A DNA stretch of 64,000 nucleotides from Pomacea canaliculata (taxonomy: Eukaryota > Mollusca > Gastropoda > Architaenioglossa > Ampullariidae), in assembly GCF_003073045.1 (NCBI RefSeq), contig NC_037593.1, positions 6,439,525 through 6,503,524 of the forward strand, written 5' to 3'. The position numbers were made by a program, and so were the translations under genes. Shown in pieces: positions 1 through 13,689 of this stretch (position 1 is its first letter; every line of letters begins with the position of its first letter). The notes below the pieces were generated by a model. It ran no database searches. It was not told the origin of the DNA and saw only the letters and a program-made list of their open reading frames with translations.

Positions 1-3000
1 TCTGATCATTCCGGATCCATGCTAACCAGTCTTCTTTTGTTATGGAATCACATTTCATTTTTACAATATCGAAAATGCACACAACTGGGGTTTATCCCCC
101 AGAAAGATTTTTTAAAATTCTGATTTGATTTTGACTTTGTGCAGAAGTGTTTCTTTATCCAGGACATTGCTTTTCTAATGTTTTCTTTGTTTCAATTTAA
201 ATCCATTGACTTTGCACAATTAAAATGAAATTGGAAATGAAGCCCACAGTTGGCGCAGCCAAGAAACTTGTGAAAGGCTTGTGGTTTTCAAGTGCAAACA
301 CCTAGGTGTAATCCCATCCACAAATGTTCTGCTTGACACAAAAGAGGCTCTTAATCTGCCGGCACTCTGGTTCATTTCTCTTTGGAGTGCTTGTTTGATT
401 CACTGGCAATTACCACCTGAAATGTTTTTTTCGTCCTCAACGACAGACGATCTGGCTTGCCAGTATGCGGCGGTTTTTGTTTTGTTTTTTAATCGATGAC
501 ACTTGCACTGTTCAAAGGTTTTTACCAGAATGTCTTACCTGCTTTACTAGCTGACCGAACGCTTTTGAAAACATCTGTCGGTTGAGTTTTCTTTAGTTAG
601 GAACAAGAGCCGTTTGATGGAGGGAGTGAGGGAGAAAGAGAGATGGAGCAGGGTGGATGAATATACGTTATATTTCTACAAAGATACCCACACTAGCCAT
701 CATAGGCGAGGACTGGTCGTACTTGAAATCACCAGTTGTGAACACTGTTAACAGCGCCTATTATCTTCTGTTGTCAACGACCCGAGCGCGTGTCGAGCAA
801 GGTTTGATACACCACAAAGGAAAATGCTCTGCCATGGTTGAGTGCATCTTTCCACAGTTTTGGCATGTCTGTAGACATCCGACAAGGAATTACTGACAAG
901 TCAAAAGGAGACAAAAAATCTCTGAGAAGGTTTTGATCGCATCCTATCTTCTTCTTCTAAAAAGAATGGCTCCACCTTTCACTTGTAGTTATCAGCAGAA
1001 ATCCTTTTTGCTGGCACCGAATTATCTTGAAAATTCTTTTTTGCGCGGTACTGAATTCTAATCAAAAGGTTGAGTTCGTTGTCTCGCATGATCATTAAAG
1101 GTCAAGTGGAGTGCACATTTTTTGTAATGACTGAGTACAGCTCAGTGCAACATACTATTTTTTGAAAATCTGGATAAACTTCCATTTCGTTCTCGCATAC
1201 AAACATCACCATGCTCAGAAAGATATAAAATCGTGAGGATGCATTTGTACACAAAGACACATACAGTCACATTATATGAAGCCTTGGCATGCTATATGTA
1301 TCCATGTAAAATCCCGACCTCTGTTTTGCTGACATCTGTGCATGATGACATTTGTAGGTGTATCTCGAGAACGGAATAAGTGTAAGTGTATTCACTCAGA
1401 TTATAGGAAATAACATCTGACACTTTACCCAGCCTTTAGAAAAAGTTTGCACCCGACTACACCTTTAAGGCCGTCAGGGTGCTATATTCGATTCTTTTCA
1501 AAACTTTTATTTCACGAAAAAGATTCTCTTCGAAATTGTTCTGTGATTTTTTTGAAGCTATTTTTCCCGTTTGCATTAAATCTTCAAAGAAATTCTCGAT
1601 TTGTATTCGTTTTTAAATGTTATTATCATCAAGAAATCTTATATTGTTTGCTGCGATAGATGTTTTGAATTTTTTTGCATGGCATTTTATGACGACCTCC
1701 CTAAAAATATATATATATATTATGTGATTTTTACTTTCCCCTTGTTTCGCTCATGTTCTGCTTCTCTTCAGATGATGTAGTTTCATTTTGTAAAAATCTA
1801 CATGGGTGAGCACCGAAGATAAATGATTGTTGGATGCTATAGGATTAAGATGACACCATGCTGACAGTTTGTTTACGTTCGCTAATGCCGTTGTAGGCGG
1901 GCGTACCCACGGAACCAAAGGTTAAGATGTCAGATGCATTTTCACAAATCCCCACAGAATCTAGGTAATTCTCACAGGTAATTCGCCGACAAACCACTCG
2001 CAGCACGCCTTCTCACCTTCGTTGTGGAGTCGTAGAAGCCTAGCTCTCTGGTAGTCCTGCACCCTAATTAAAGGTTAACATGAGTGCAAAATTATTTTAA
2101 AATTAATGTGTTTAATTTACTAAGATCCTAACTTGTGTTTTAATTAGTAGATACAAGAGTTTGTACTTCACATTGTTCATTCGAGTATCGAAAGAAGCCA
2201 AGGGCGGCTGGTAGGACAACACCTCATTAGAATGCACTCCAAGGTCTTGTATTGTTTGCGATCTTTGCTGAAGTCAGAAGTTGAAATTTAGGTCGATACA
2301 AGTGTGCACGACTAAAAAATATAATAATAAAAAATTCGACACACATTTTATAATAAACTAATAGCAATTGTATGTTCTGTTTTATGTTTATGCTTTAATA
2401 TCATGGATGACAACGGTTAGTCTTTAACGATGTAATTTACTCAGCGTTAGGGGCGAGAGAGAAGTTCGCGCCAATATTTCCGTTAAATATCGATATGACT
2501 GGAGAATGGGATTGCAGTTTTTCGCAGTTTTTTTTTTTTAAGGTATCGGAATAATGTCCGCCACTTTCTGATTTTAAAAAATTGATATCAAAATGATCAT
2601 TTCTGGTCGTCTTGTACATAATCCTTTGTGCCTGAGACCAAGAACGCTTCAAAAGAGATCAATAATTATATAAATTACATTTACTGAAAAAGATTAATGC
2701 ATTTGAAGAGTAATTTAAGTCTTTTTTTAAAATAACGGTGACCTGGTTTGCGATCACAAGCTCCTGTGAGACTGAATATTCTTCCTAGTTCTTATCATTG
2801 GTGCCAGAAATAGTCAGACTCGAATTTGTATCCGATTGTGTTACACTAATTACAAAGCTAGAAAGCTTTGCATCCTCATTCGCATCAAAGCGACTGTATT
2901 GGGCTCCTCGCAGAAGCGTATTGCTTCTTCAAAATTATTTTGAATTGATGGCTATGATATTCTTCTGTTCTCTAGTTTGACTGCCTTCAGAGTATAACAT

Positions 3001-6000
3001 CACGAACAATTCTGATCCTAACCTCGTTCTGAGGTTAGCACAAAATTATCTTAGAAACTCCTTGTGACTACTTTATGACTGTGGTCCTGGGGGTAAGGCA
3101 GCATAGGCGAGGTTGGGGACACCCGATATTTTTTAAAATCTACTAAGACAAAACATTTGTTCTCGATTTACCCAGGACAACGATTTCTACTCACGCCATG
3201 AACACAGTTTTTGAGTATTTTTTAACCAGGGGCGAATAATAATAATAGAAAAAAACTAACGGCAGAAGTTCTTCGTGACAGTGCTCAACATATTTAGGAG
3301 CATTTTTGTTATCGTGCCGGTCGCCGGTCTCAGGGTCAGACTACTCCGGAAACAGCCGATCTGGTGTACGAAATCTTTTTGTATGGTGTCGCCGTCGTCT
3401 GCGATCGTCTACAGGCGGAGCCAAGTGTGGAACAAGTGTGACATCATTGCATTGTGGTCGCAAAAGAGGATGGAGTGTAATGGGGGAGTGTAGGTGGTGA
3501 GACAGTGGCCCAGACACAAAGAAAGGCACGTGAGAGAGAAAGGGGAGGGAGAGTCAGAGAAGGGGGAGAAAAGATGGCAGTTGATGAAAAACTGATTTCG
3601 TGGATCAGTCTCCTCGACGCTGAATTTTTTTTTTTTTAATCTACTGTTAACCCGACCTTTAATGCGAATTAATATCATGAAAAATTAATTTCCCTGACAA
3701 GATAGATGTAGACAGCTAGCAGACTGCCTTTTTCGCATTTACTAACCCTGACATTATCTAATGTATCTCTTTACCTCATGCAATGTCTCTCTAACAGTAC
3801 TGTACACACACACACTCTAAAGAAGCAGCCCAACATTTATTTTTAAAAGTGTCAAGTGACAATTTCCACCCTGTACTTTCCTTGTCTGTCTTCACCCCAG
3901 TCATGGACTTTATCCTTCACTGGCACTTTGCCAACCTTGCTGACTGGATTCAAAGGATTGTGAGCTTCTGGAATCTCCTTATCGCGTGAAAGATAAATCA
4001 GACTGTTGGCCGGCCCCTCTTCCCAATCCCGTTTTTACCACCAGAATAGTGGAAATCGATATGGAGTCCTCCTGCACCGAACCACCGTGATTTCTTTCGA
4101 TGTCACACGATCTGGCATTCCGATGTCCTCTCTTTTTCGGGGTACATGCCACAGGTCGGGGCCTGTGAATTGCATTCCCAGGGGAATGATCCACTTTTGA
4201 AACATTTCTAATCCAGCAACAACATATTAGTGCGTCAGATGCATTCACGATAACGTAGTAAGTGGTTCCAGCGACGAGGATAATCTGTTTAGCTTCGCCG
4301 TGTCCTGTCGCCCTGAACGTTGCCTGCAGGACACCGATCCTGCCGAGAACAACCTCGAGACTTTCCTACACGAAGCTCTTTTTTATCATTATTTTGTAGG
4401 ACACTGATCCGGACAAACGGCTATAACTGACGGGCATTGGGTACAAGCTCTTCTGACGTCACTGTCTGAGAGTTATCTTCTCTTTATATTTTTCGGAAAG
4501 TTCTTTATTGCTGACCAGTAACTTGGGTGGTGTAAAGGGGTGTGTGGGTGTAGGTGTGTTCGTGTGCGTGTGTGTGAAAGAGAGAGTTGACAACATTTTT
4601 TATTTACATGCTAAGAAAGATAAAACAGAATAGGATATTTTTTAGAGATAATCTGAGGTTGAAAAGATCATGGTTGGTTGATGTATTCAGTAGGAAAGTC
4701 CCTCCATCTTGCTGCGATTTCGCACTATGGGGGGAGAGGGAGGAAACTGGAGTACCCGGAGAAAACCCCCGACGCCCAGCTGTGGACAGATGTCACATAC
4801 ATACAGTGTCCCGAGACGAGATCTGAACCTAAGTCGCTCACTGCAGTGACAAGCGAGTGTTTTAACCATTACAATACCTGCCCAGGGGAAATACTGTAGG
4901 TGGGATAAGACTTTATATGACAGACATAAACCCCTTGAAAAAGATAAAAGATGAATGCTAAGCCTTTAAAATACGAGCCACCGGCCATGCATGTAAAGTT
5001 CAAAACAAAACTAAAACACAAAACTGAAGTAAAAGAGAGAGTGCGAGCTAAACTTTCATGGGTGCTGGTGATAAAATAAATATACATTATTTTATTTAAC
5101 ATAAATTCGTCGCACTAATGAAGAGAGGAAAGAAAGTAGTGTGAAAAACCTACCAAACCAAAAGCAATGACAAAGTTCTTTTCACATCTTCTTTATATAT
5201 AATTATAAATGCTGATATATTATAAGTGGTGAAATAATTCCCACTGAAGACTGTCTCTGTAAGCACATTTCTACTTGATTGTGTCCAACGAATGAGAAAA
5301 GTGAGCTGGGGTATTGGGTACAGTGAGACTATCTTCGATCAGATATTACAATTCAGAAGTTTCCCTGTTTGGTTCAGTTTATTTGCCATTCGTAGATTAT
5401 TTACGGCTATCGAAATATCTTGTTTGTGTGCCTGTGCAGGATCCTGTTAGGGTAAATATACGCATCTACAGATTTATTTCGTTTCTCGCTTCAGTGTCAA
5501 AAAGACCCATCTAACTTTTATTTATCTAAATTGTTCGCATGAGCCTAAAACATTAAACTTTTTTTAGAGAGAAATGTGTGTATGTGTGTGAGTGAGAGAG
5601 CGAGAAAGTGTCTGTTTGATTATAATATTCTAGCTAGTGTTTATATACAGTTAGTGTATTTTGCCGAAATGCTTTCGTACACTTTAATTCGTGGCACTTC
5701 AACTGTAAACATACGCCTCGTTCGTTGCTTCTGTTTTCGCATAACTTTGACTTGTTCTGTTTCCTGCTTCTTCTGTCTTTCGTGTTCCTGTGTCCAAAGA
5801 TTTTGGGTTTTTTTTTTATTTGACAGCAGATAGATTGCTGATGCGAAACGATTCTATGACTGATGTGTTTCTTGGAAGCACTTGGGGTTTGGATGCATAT
5901 CATTACTTGCAAGTTTTCAACTTATTCCGGCCCATTCCTATCCGTTTTTGTGGGGGTAGGGGTGTTCGAATGAAATGAATGAGTGGTTGGAGAAACCAGT

Positions 6001-7195
6001 CTCCTTACATGTTACAGCTCTTCCGACCCCAGATCATTCAATCACTTCGAAGACGCCAGTCGCCAGATTGGTCCTTCGGGCAACAGGGAGTCTTGCTGCG
6101 CCAGACTCCCCACTCCCCCAAAATGTCTCCTGCTCCCTCCCCTGCCTCTTGCTTGGCAAGGAGTCAAATGATCGACACGCCGAACGTCCTATGTTAGCAG
6201 GACCGGCCAGGCGACAAGAACCGGGGTGGGAAATCGTAGAGACTGATAAATGCCCATACCACGCTGAGACTTTCGTAATGGCTGCCGGCCATCTTGGATC
6301 ACGTGATGCGATACCGGTTACGGCAGTTTATCTCTCGCTACCCTTGCCAGCTCCAGCACCCGGTCGATGTGATCGTATGTGAGACGTGTAATCGGAAGGC
6401 GGGACAGACTAGCAAACTTACAGCTCTTGGCCTGCCAGATTCAGCGCAGACATGCAAACAATCTCGCACAGCCATGGCGGACATTTTTTCCAATGCAGAT
6501 TCTCGCAGAATCAAGACGAAACGCAGGACTGAGTTGATTCCAAATATTTTCTTGTCTCGTCTCGTAGAACGCAGGCAAACAAATCTTTTTGTACAGATGT
6601 GGCAAGTTTTTGCGGCGTAGATTCGTGTAGAGGACAGAAAGAAAGAAAAAGAAAGAATCAAAGGGAGACCATCGCAGTAGTCTGCTGATTTGAGATCTGC
6701 TGGCGACTCGTCCTGTAGATCTAACGGGGCTGAACTCGACCCAAGGCCACATGGCGAGTCTCAAACACGACACATGTCATTAAAGCTAACAACTGGTTGA
6801 GAAATACTAGTATCTTCTTGTAGCCTTAAAAAACTAAATTGCGTTTCTTTTTAGTTTGGAATACCTTGTCATGAATTTTATCAACAAGAAGTCCTTCCTG
6901 CAATCTTTCCTTTTTTAATTTACTATTCAAAATTTCTGTGCAGTGGACTTTTTTTTTGTAAGAATCATTAGCTCTTCGTATTCATTCAAAACAATATATT
7001 CTTGCAATCATTTTATTACAATATGCATTATAGTTTTAAAAGATAAACTTGGTTTATATTTGTCTATATCAAAAAGTATCTGCCTTTTCTGTCTTTATTT
7101 ACGTGTTCGAGAAAAAGGGGGAGAGGAGGGTTGCTAAAGACTGTGTTGTTGCCGGTGGTAATGGTGAGCAGCCATGTTTTGTCTCCACGTTGCAG
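1..7195. other. 5' flank / probable intron of the sushi gene, no supported exon
   Basis: No open frame here looks like a conserved domain, and I could not find another CCP exon ending in phase 1, which is what the exon at 7196 needs upstream. The stretch is AT-rich with scattered homopolymers, a short TA run near 1708-1721, and one SINE-like element on the minus strand at about 4725-4886. The missing 5' exons of the sushi gene are therefore either outside the window or too divergent to recognise by eye. Confidence 0.5.
4725..4886 (-). repeat. tRNA-derived SINE-like element
   Basis: Read on the minus strand, the segment starts with a tRNA-like head that includes GGTTAAAACACTCGC and a B-box-like AGGTTCAGATCTCGTC. 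It continues into a body ending with a GGGTTTTCTCCGGGTACTCC motif. A related body (CCGGAGTATCTGGAGAAAACT on the plus strand) recurs at 38.94 kb, and the head resembles the SINEs at 49.4, 50.6, 59.4 and 60.6 kb. Boundaries are approximate. Confidence 0.6.
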
Positions 7196-10100
7196 ACTGT
7201 GAGGTGCTGCAGGCCACACAGTACAGCTACGTCACATCACGTAACAGCACGGTGACGGAGTACGGCTGTAAGGAAGGTTACCGGCACCTGTCAGGTGACC
7301 TAATACGTTACTGCTTTAACTCCACCTGGACTGGTGAGGCACCTGCATGCACAGTCGACAGTAAGTATAGTACCTCTAGCACTTGTAGGAGACGTGTACA
7401 GTTAACACATGCACAGTCGACAGTATGTATACAAGTACTTCTAGCAATGACGAGAACTACTAGCCTGTATGAATGTGCCTAATCAACAGTAAGTATTAAA
7501 GTACAAGTACAACTAGCACTAAGAAAACGAGGACATATATATGAATGTGTGTAGTCCTAAGTATAATAGCATTTTTAGCAGAAGTAAGAGGACATAGTTC
7601 CAGGAATGTGCATAATACACAATTATTTGAATGTGCATAGTCTATAGTATAGAGCATAATTAGCAGTGCTTGGAAGACAACTAAACAGTTGCTGTCTACA
7701 TTTGCAGCTAGTTCCATCCCCTCAACCGAAACAAAACACACACACAATTCGATTCCTTCGAAAATGTCAGCTGGGTAATTTGACAAAATGTTATTGTTGC
7801 TTTTTTAAAACATTTTTATCCATTAAACACCATTTTTATTCCTCGTTCTTTTTTAATCTGCTCTCTGTTGTATTTGTTATTCATACTTGCTGGTGAACTG
7901 TTGAAAATAGTGATTGTTGTTTGTGACAAAAAGTGCCAGCACAGTGGCTTTTATGCTGTCATGTTGACTATAAGTTTTAAAGCTGCTAGCATTTAGTATT
8001 TTAACTCCTGAGTCGTCACAACTGAAGCATTTTTCAAATTCAAAAGCTTTTAAAATTCAGCGGTTAGTCGCGCCTTGTGTACCAGTCACCCTGATCAGGA
8101 TTTCTAATGACAAACTGTCTAAAAGTGGAAATGACACCGGCGAAGCCATGATTAGTTGACTTTCCTGCAACATCTACAGCAAACATTTAAACATTACTGA
8201 TAAAATAACAGTACAAGCATTGACCTATTGCTCGATTGCGAGATGAAATTCGACCCACATGCAACTTTGTTGACGGACACAAACTGCAGGTCTGCCGCCA
8301 GTTGAAACCATTTGCGCCGGAAGTAGTCGGCAGATGGTTAGTGAAAGCACCGCCACAGGCGTTTCCTTTTGTTTGCTTTCCCATCATCGACGATGATCGG
8401 CGCCGCACCGATGCTCACAGCATGCGCTGGGTGGAGGCCCCGCCGGGTTCCAGTGTCACGCATGAATTATTAATGGCGCCGGCGTCATCGCGGTGCGCGA
8501 CCGGAAGTGCAGTCGTCCTTTGGGATCGCTGTGTATACCCGACTTTCTGTGATTTACATATGAAAGATATCTAAACGCCTGCCAAATTCGGATTTTTTTT
8601 CTGATTGTCAAATGGGTTTTCTACAATCGATAGACTTGAGAGAGAAAGAGTACTTGTACATTTTTAAAGCATTCTTTGTCAGTTAACCGGGTGGAACAAC
8701 CACCGCCCCCTCACAACCGTCCGTACGAATGCACTTCTGCTCAGCATACATGCTTGACTGGAGGTGTTATTCTTTAGCATTATTAATACTTTGATCAGGC
8801 ATGTGTGTGTGTGTGTGCGCGCGCGCACTATGGCAGACAGACACACGCTCACTCATTCCCAACCGGCAAAGGACTGAAAGAAAGCAAGTAAACATGAAGT
8901 GCTTCATCTGCCTGATCTGTCTCTGTTTCCAGGCATGGTGGCATGTCCCCTAACCTCTGAACCTCAGAAATACTATCCTGGCCTCGATAGTGCGTGAAAA
9001 AATTTGAGGCAGCCCCCATCCCCCCCCCCTCGATAGCCGGGTAGCGTAAGATAGGGTGCTGCAAGGTGGCCCCTACATCAGAACTTTCACGCGCTATCGT
9101 GACGGTTGTCCAACTGGGGTTTCCTTGAAGCCTGTTCCCCTAATCTGTCTCTGTCTCCAGGCTTTCTCTCCTGTCCCTTAATCTCTCCGTCTCTGGGCAT
9201 CCTGCCTCATTCCTCATCACTCTTTCTACTTATCTGTCCATCGCCAGGCGTACTGCCCAAGGCCTACCTCGTCATGCTCATCATCGGGGCCACGCTGTCC
9301 GTCTTCGTGGCCTGCATCCCCTACGACTTCTACCGCTACCGGAAGCGGAAGAAGGCCGTCCGCAAGCACCAGGAACGGCTGTCGCTGATGACACGCATTG
9401 CACCCGGTCACGCCAAGATGATGACGGAGATCGTACCTGCGGAACAGCGCCTGCCAGCCGGTCAACGCCGCTTTGGCTTCCGGTCCCTCATCAAAGCTTT
9501 CAGGTGCGTATCAGTGTCTGCGCATTACTTTCCCTCATTATGTTTAAAACAAAATTTAGTTCTTGTTATCATCATCATCTCGACCACATTCTCGATCTCA
9601 GTCTTATAGAGTTTTTACCGCAAAAGTATTCCGCTTTGTACAGGTTCTTTCTTACGAACTTTGCAAAACCTTTTAAATGTGCGTTGAAGGACACGAAGAC
9701 TTCTTGGGAATGGCTACCACCCCTCACACACACACACAATCACCACCACCATCCTTCTCCACACGAACTTGCTGGATCACGTGACCTGCGTCAGTTGTCC
9801 ATTAGTAATGCAGGGTCGTGGTTAGTGCGCTGTCTGTGACATGAGCGAAATCGGGAGCAGTCGCTCTAAAAATACCCCAGGTGTTTTAATTCATTACCAG
9901 AGAATAGGCGCGGATCACATTTCAAAAACAATGTTCCCGGCAATGTTCACTGTGTATGTGTGTTTGTATGATTGCTGGTGTGATGCCCTTCTCTGTCATC
10001 ACTTCATCCTACTGTATACATTTCGTATACATCGAGCCCGCCTCCATGTGGGGAAATGCGCTACATAAATCCTCTTTTTTGATTGAAAAAAAAGTTATTA

Positions 10101-13100
10101 TATCAGTGCAGACCTCAGATTTCTTTTTAAACACATATCTTAGGTCGTGCACCTTTTCGTAAACAACAAATCCAAATGTATGCTGTTTTCAAAATATACC
10201 TTTAAAAAAAAGAGCCAACGAGTATTAAGGTTTCCTTGCAGATCTTTAACCTTCAAGTACGGAGCACAATCTTTACATCGCAGACAGATTATATCTCAGG
10301 ATAATATTACACTTATCGTATATGTAAATGTCATATTAGTTTTTGTTTTGCAGAAGTTATGTGAATAACAGTTTCTGTGGGGGAAAAAACCAGACATCGC
10401 AGAATGCTATATGCAAAAGAATTTGTCTTACACCCCTTCACCCAACCCACTAAGAATACAAAAGAAGGGTTAGACCCTCTTTAAAACTATCAAGTTTAGA
10501 AAAAAATTCTAAAAAGTGTTTGCTTTCTTCACGAAAATGGCATTTTAAACTTCATCTGTTTCAATGCCAAATACACAATACATATCGAACGTTTAAACTT
10601 ATATGCAATACCTATGCTCGACACATGTACAACACTTGTACGCAAGACTTATGTTAACTTGCATGCAAAACTTGTGCGCAACACATGCAAAACTTATTGC
10701 AACATTTTTGCTCGACATTTATATGCAACACTCATAGGCAACAGCTATGTGCAGCTGCGGACTGTCGCCTACCTCACTAATCATGCAAATGGATCCCGGG
10801 ATAAAACAGAGCAGGGAATGTATTATTACCTACTGGACGAGAGAAGGTGTAACACGAGGGGAAGGGGTGAACGGTTGGACTTAAAAACTGCTCATCATGC
10901 TCATCTGAAGATGCTTGTTATATGACTGAACAACAACCCGAATTTCCTGAGTTTATGGTAGTTTGCTGCCATTTTCCCACAATCTTCGTGCCCCTCAATG
11001 CATATTTAAAAGGTTTTGTAAAATTCGTCAAAAATAGCCCGTTCAAAACGGAAATTAAGACTGTATTCGATCGAAGATGTAATTGATTTTAAATGCGAGA
11101 TGGGTTTTAGGGTATTTTTCCCCACTGTCAACGAAAGAGATGACAGGTGCAGCATCCGATAATCCTAATTTAATAACAGATCGGATCCTGCTTGTTCAAT
11201 GTCTGACATCGAAGTATGGAAATTCTCTTTGAAATAATGTCGCAAAAATTACACTGATGTACATCTAAAACGACTGAGGAAAAGAGTAAGAGATTATTGT
11301 AATGATGGAGGGGGGTTGACAAAGAGTGCCAACAGTTAAGAAGTGGTGCGAGAAAAGCCTCAAGATGATATAAACATAGCAAGGCTCAGAATGATTTGGA
11401 AAAAAAATTACTTAAAGATTACAAACATACTCTTGCAGATAATAAGAAGTTTAAAATCAATCAAATCATTTCCTTGATTAATGAGAAAATTTGGAAATAT
11501 AGGAAGAAGAAGAAGAAAATAATTGAAAACTCAATTTCTGAAGCAGCGTGGGTTATTGATTTTGAATATATTTTTAATGCCAGTATCCTTCGTGGAAATG
11601 GCGAGTATGAACAGAAAGAAATAATCAGAGATATATGTGACGAGGTGCTTCATTGGAATGTAAGTCAAGAGGAGGTTAGGCTGGCAATAAGAAACCTGAA
11701 ACCAGGCAAAGCTCTAGGTATAGCTGGGATTTTCAATAAAATACTTGATATCTCTGAAGCAAAAATTGTTTTCCTCTTAGCAAAACATTTTAAAACACGG
11801 TTTCGCCAACGTATTTTCCCCATCAGAACACTGTAAGGCCATTATTTTAGCCTTGCATTAAGGACGACCCAGTGGGCCTACAAAATATTATGGCATCTCT
11901 CATCTTAATGCAATTAGGGGGTTGTTTACACAGGTTATCACGGAGGATCAGGGGGGTGGGTGGGAAATAATCGCGAATACCAAAATGATTTTTGAAAAGG
12001 AAGATCTACGATCGACCATATTTTGACATTAAATGCACTAGTGAAGAAGTACTTCTCAAAATAACACTTAACTGTGAGAGATGTATAGATTTTTAAAGGG
12101 CCGACGACTCGACAGCGCGAGAACTGATGTAGAGTGCATTTCTGAAGGCAGGAATACAAAGGATACAAAGGAAAACAAGAGAATATAAGGGAAACTGTTA
12201 AATACTTTGAAGCAATGTGTCCGGGGTACCGGCATATATTCCATTGGAAACAACATAACACAATTTTTGAGGGTCTTCAATGCTTTAGATATTATTTGCT
12301 ACTTCTAGACGTTTATTACAATAATAATATGTTTGATTGTCGTGCAATGTCAGTACCGACACATCTAAGGCAATACAACGGGGTTTACAAGTTGTTTAAG
12401 ATTTTATTATCAAAGCTCGAATCGTGAGTACGATAGTTTATGTGATCGTTTATATGTGGCTCTGTTGCCATTAACATCCTCTCGTTAGTGATGGTACGTG
12501 GTAATATATTAAAAAAGAAGAAATCAATAAATTCCTATCTCCCTTCCTTCTCCACCCTTCCCTTTTGGCTGTCTACAGGTTCGTGGCCGACAAGATGAAG
12601 ACAACCAACGGGGATGAGGCGCTGGGATGCGGAGGAGTGGACGGGGACACCACTACGAGCAGCAACAACGGAGGGCTGTCGACGGGGGGCGCTTACGAAG
12701 GAGGAGGCCCCAAGTCCCCGCGGTCTCCTCTGGTCGCAGCCGCATCATCCTCGTCCCCCAACCCCAACGAAAGCTGCAAGGCTCAAGAGCGAATGTCCGC
12801 AGTCATCCGCTTGTGGACCGGCGGCCGAGGGTTTCCGGCAAGGGCCCGCTCGCTCGACGCCACGGACGACCACTTACCGCTGTTCCCCAACAAGAGGAAC
12901 TCGCTGGCCAGCAACAATAACCCTTCCGCCATCTCCACCGCGGCCACCTCGGCGGCCACTGCTGCCGCTGCCGCCACGGCTGGTTCGGCCCTGTCGGTGG
13001 ATAACCCCAATCGCCGCCCGTCAGTGGTGGAGGAATTTCCAGCGGCGGAGGAGGAAGAGAGAGAACGCGCGACAGACATAGATCACGTAGTCGACATGAG

Positions 13101-13689
13101 GGGCGTGGCCATCGCCGCCGCGGATGGGTGCGAGAGCGGAAACGAGGAAGCAGGGATGGGTCCGGAGACCGCCGTGGGCCCACCACCCAGGGCCCTTCGT
13201 ATTCCCAAGTCCAGTTCCGCTCGCTTTGTGCAGCTGACGGCCTCTATCCCTCTGCACCGCGACCAGCGCGAAGATGGGGCGTGCGTGGGGGGAAAGTTCA
13301 AGGTCAAACAGAGAAGCTCGACTGGGGGCCTTTACGACGGGTCATTGTCGTCGCCTTCGTCGTCCTCATTGTGGCAGGAGCGTGGACTACGACCTTCTGT
13401 CTCAGCTGACCCCAACAACAGGGTCGCGGCCTTGACTGAGGTTAACGTGGCCGCATTCAACGACGAAAGGTTCGAAGGCGAGAGCGAGGGCAAGGCACCA
13501 GAGCTGGTCAGCCCCGAACCCATGATCATCTCCCCGCAAGTTTCCAGCCCCTCCTCGCAGGGGACCACCTCCCAAGACTCGGGGGGCAAGAAGTGGTGCA
13601 AGCGCATGTCAACGACATCCAGCGCAACCACCGACGAGGCAGACATCAGCAGCTGGGACGGCGGGCCGACCAGAGCCGACGTCCATTGA
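7196..13689 (+). CDS. Sushi/CCP-domain single-pass membrane protein, 3' part (three exons)
   Basis: Three phase-compatible exons are supported: 7196-7360, 9248-9503 and 12579-13689 (stop TGA 13687-13689). Exon one encodes one complete CCP/sushi module with the four conserved cysteines (DCEV, YGCK, RYCF, PACT), the Trp before the last Cys (TWTGEAPAC) and two N-glycosylation sequons. Exon two begins directly with a hydrophobic span (YLVMLIIGATLSVFVACI), followed by a basic stop-transfer stretch (YRYRKRKKAVRKHQER). Exon three gives about 370 residues of polar tail: Ser-rich, with a poly-Ala block and an acidic EEF..EEEERE patch. Introns are flanked by AG...GT, with phases 1, 1 and 2. The gene is 5'-incomplete: the CCP exon needs an upstream phase-1 exon not found here. 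I do not recognise the family. CCP-TM architecture fits an adhesion or complement-like surface receptor, but no function is claimed. A polyadenylation signal AATAAA lies at 14421. Confidence 0.8.
7343..7660 (+). repeat. Degenerate minisatellite that repeats the CCP exon's splice donor
   Basis: The end of the CCP exon and its 5' splice site (GCACAGTCGACA|GTAAGTATA) are repeated downstream with about 62-72 bp spacing. Donor-like GT sites fall at 7361 (the exon boundary), 7423, 7489 and 7561, and weaker copies follow to about 7650. Copies share the frame CAGTCGACAGTAWGTA...CTAGCA...GAATGTG. Copies two and three keep usable donor sequences (gtatgt, gtaagt). Confidence 0.7.
10600..10765. repeat. 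Short degenerate tandem repeat (GCAACACTTATG-like)
   Basis: Variants of TGCAACACTTRTGYGCAA recur about every 18-22 bp, for example ACAACACTTGTACGCAAGAC, TGCAAAACTTGTGCGCAACA and TGCAACACTCATAGGCAACA. The copies are strongly diverged, so this is an old minisatellite within the last intron of the sushi gene. Confidence 0.5.
11396..12064 (+). mobile_element. Decayed non-LTR retrotransposon fragment (endonuclease-RT linker and N-terminal RT)
   Basis: The open stretch 11396-11836 contains motifs typical of the pre-RT and early RT region of LINEs: a Trp-containing FEYIFNAS segment, then EEVRLAIRNLKPGKALGI, matching the usual 'eeV..aI..lK.gKa.G.DGI' block. Beyond the stop, other frames still read like RT (GRPSGPTKYYGISHLNAI; STIFTLNALVKKYFSK). 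Stops and frame changes show that it is dead. It lies within the last intron of the sushi gene. The clade was not determined. Confidence 0.7.

Noticed and set aside
8236..8574. 112-residue plus-strand open frame
   Set aside because: No conserved domain, located in the intron between the CCP and membrane exons, with no fitting splice sites noticed.
12614..13409. Alternative frames over the last sushi-gene exon on both strands
   Set aside because: They are shadows of the long GC-rich coding exon 12579-13689, whose frame is fixed by the splice phase and the upstream exons.
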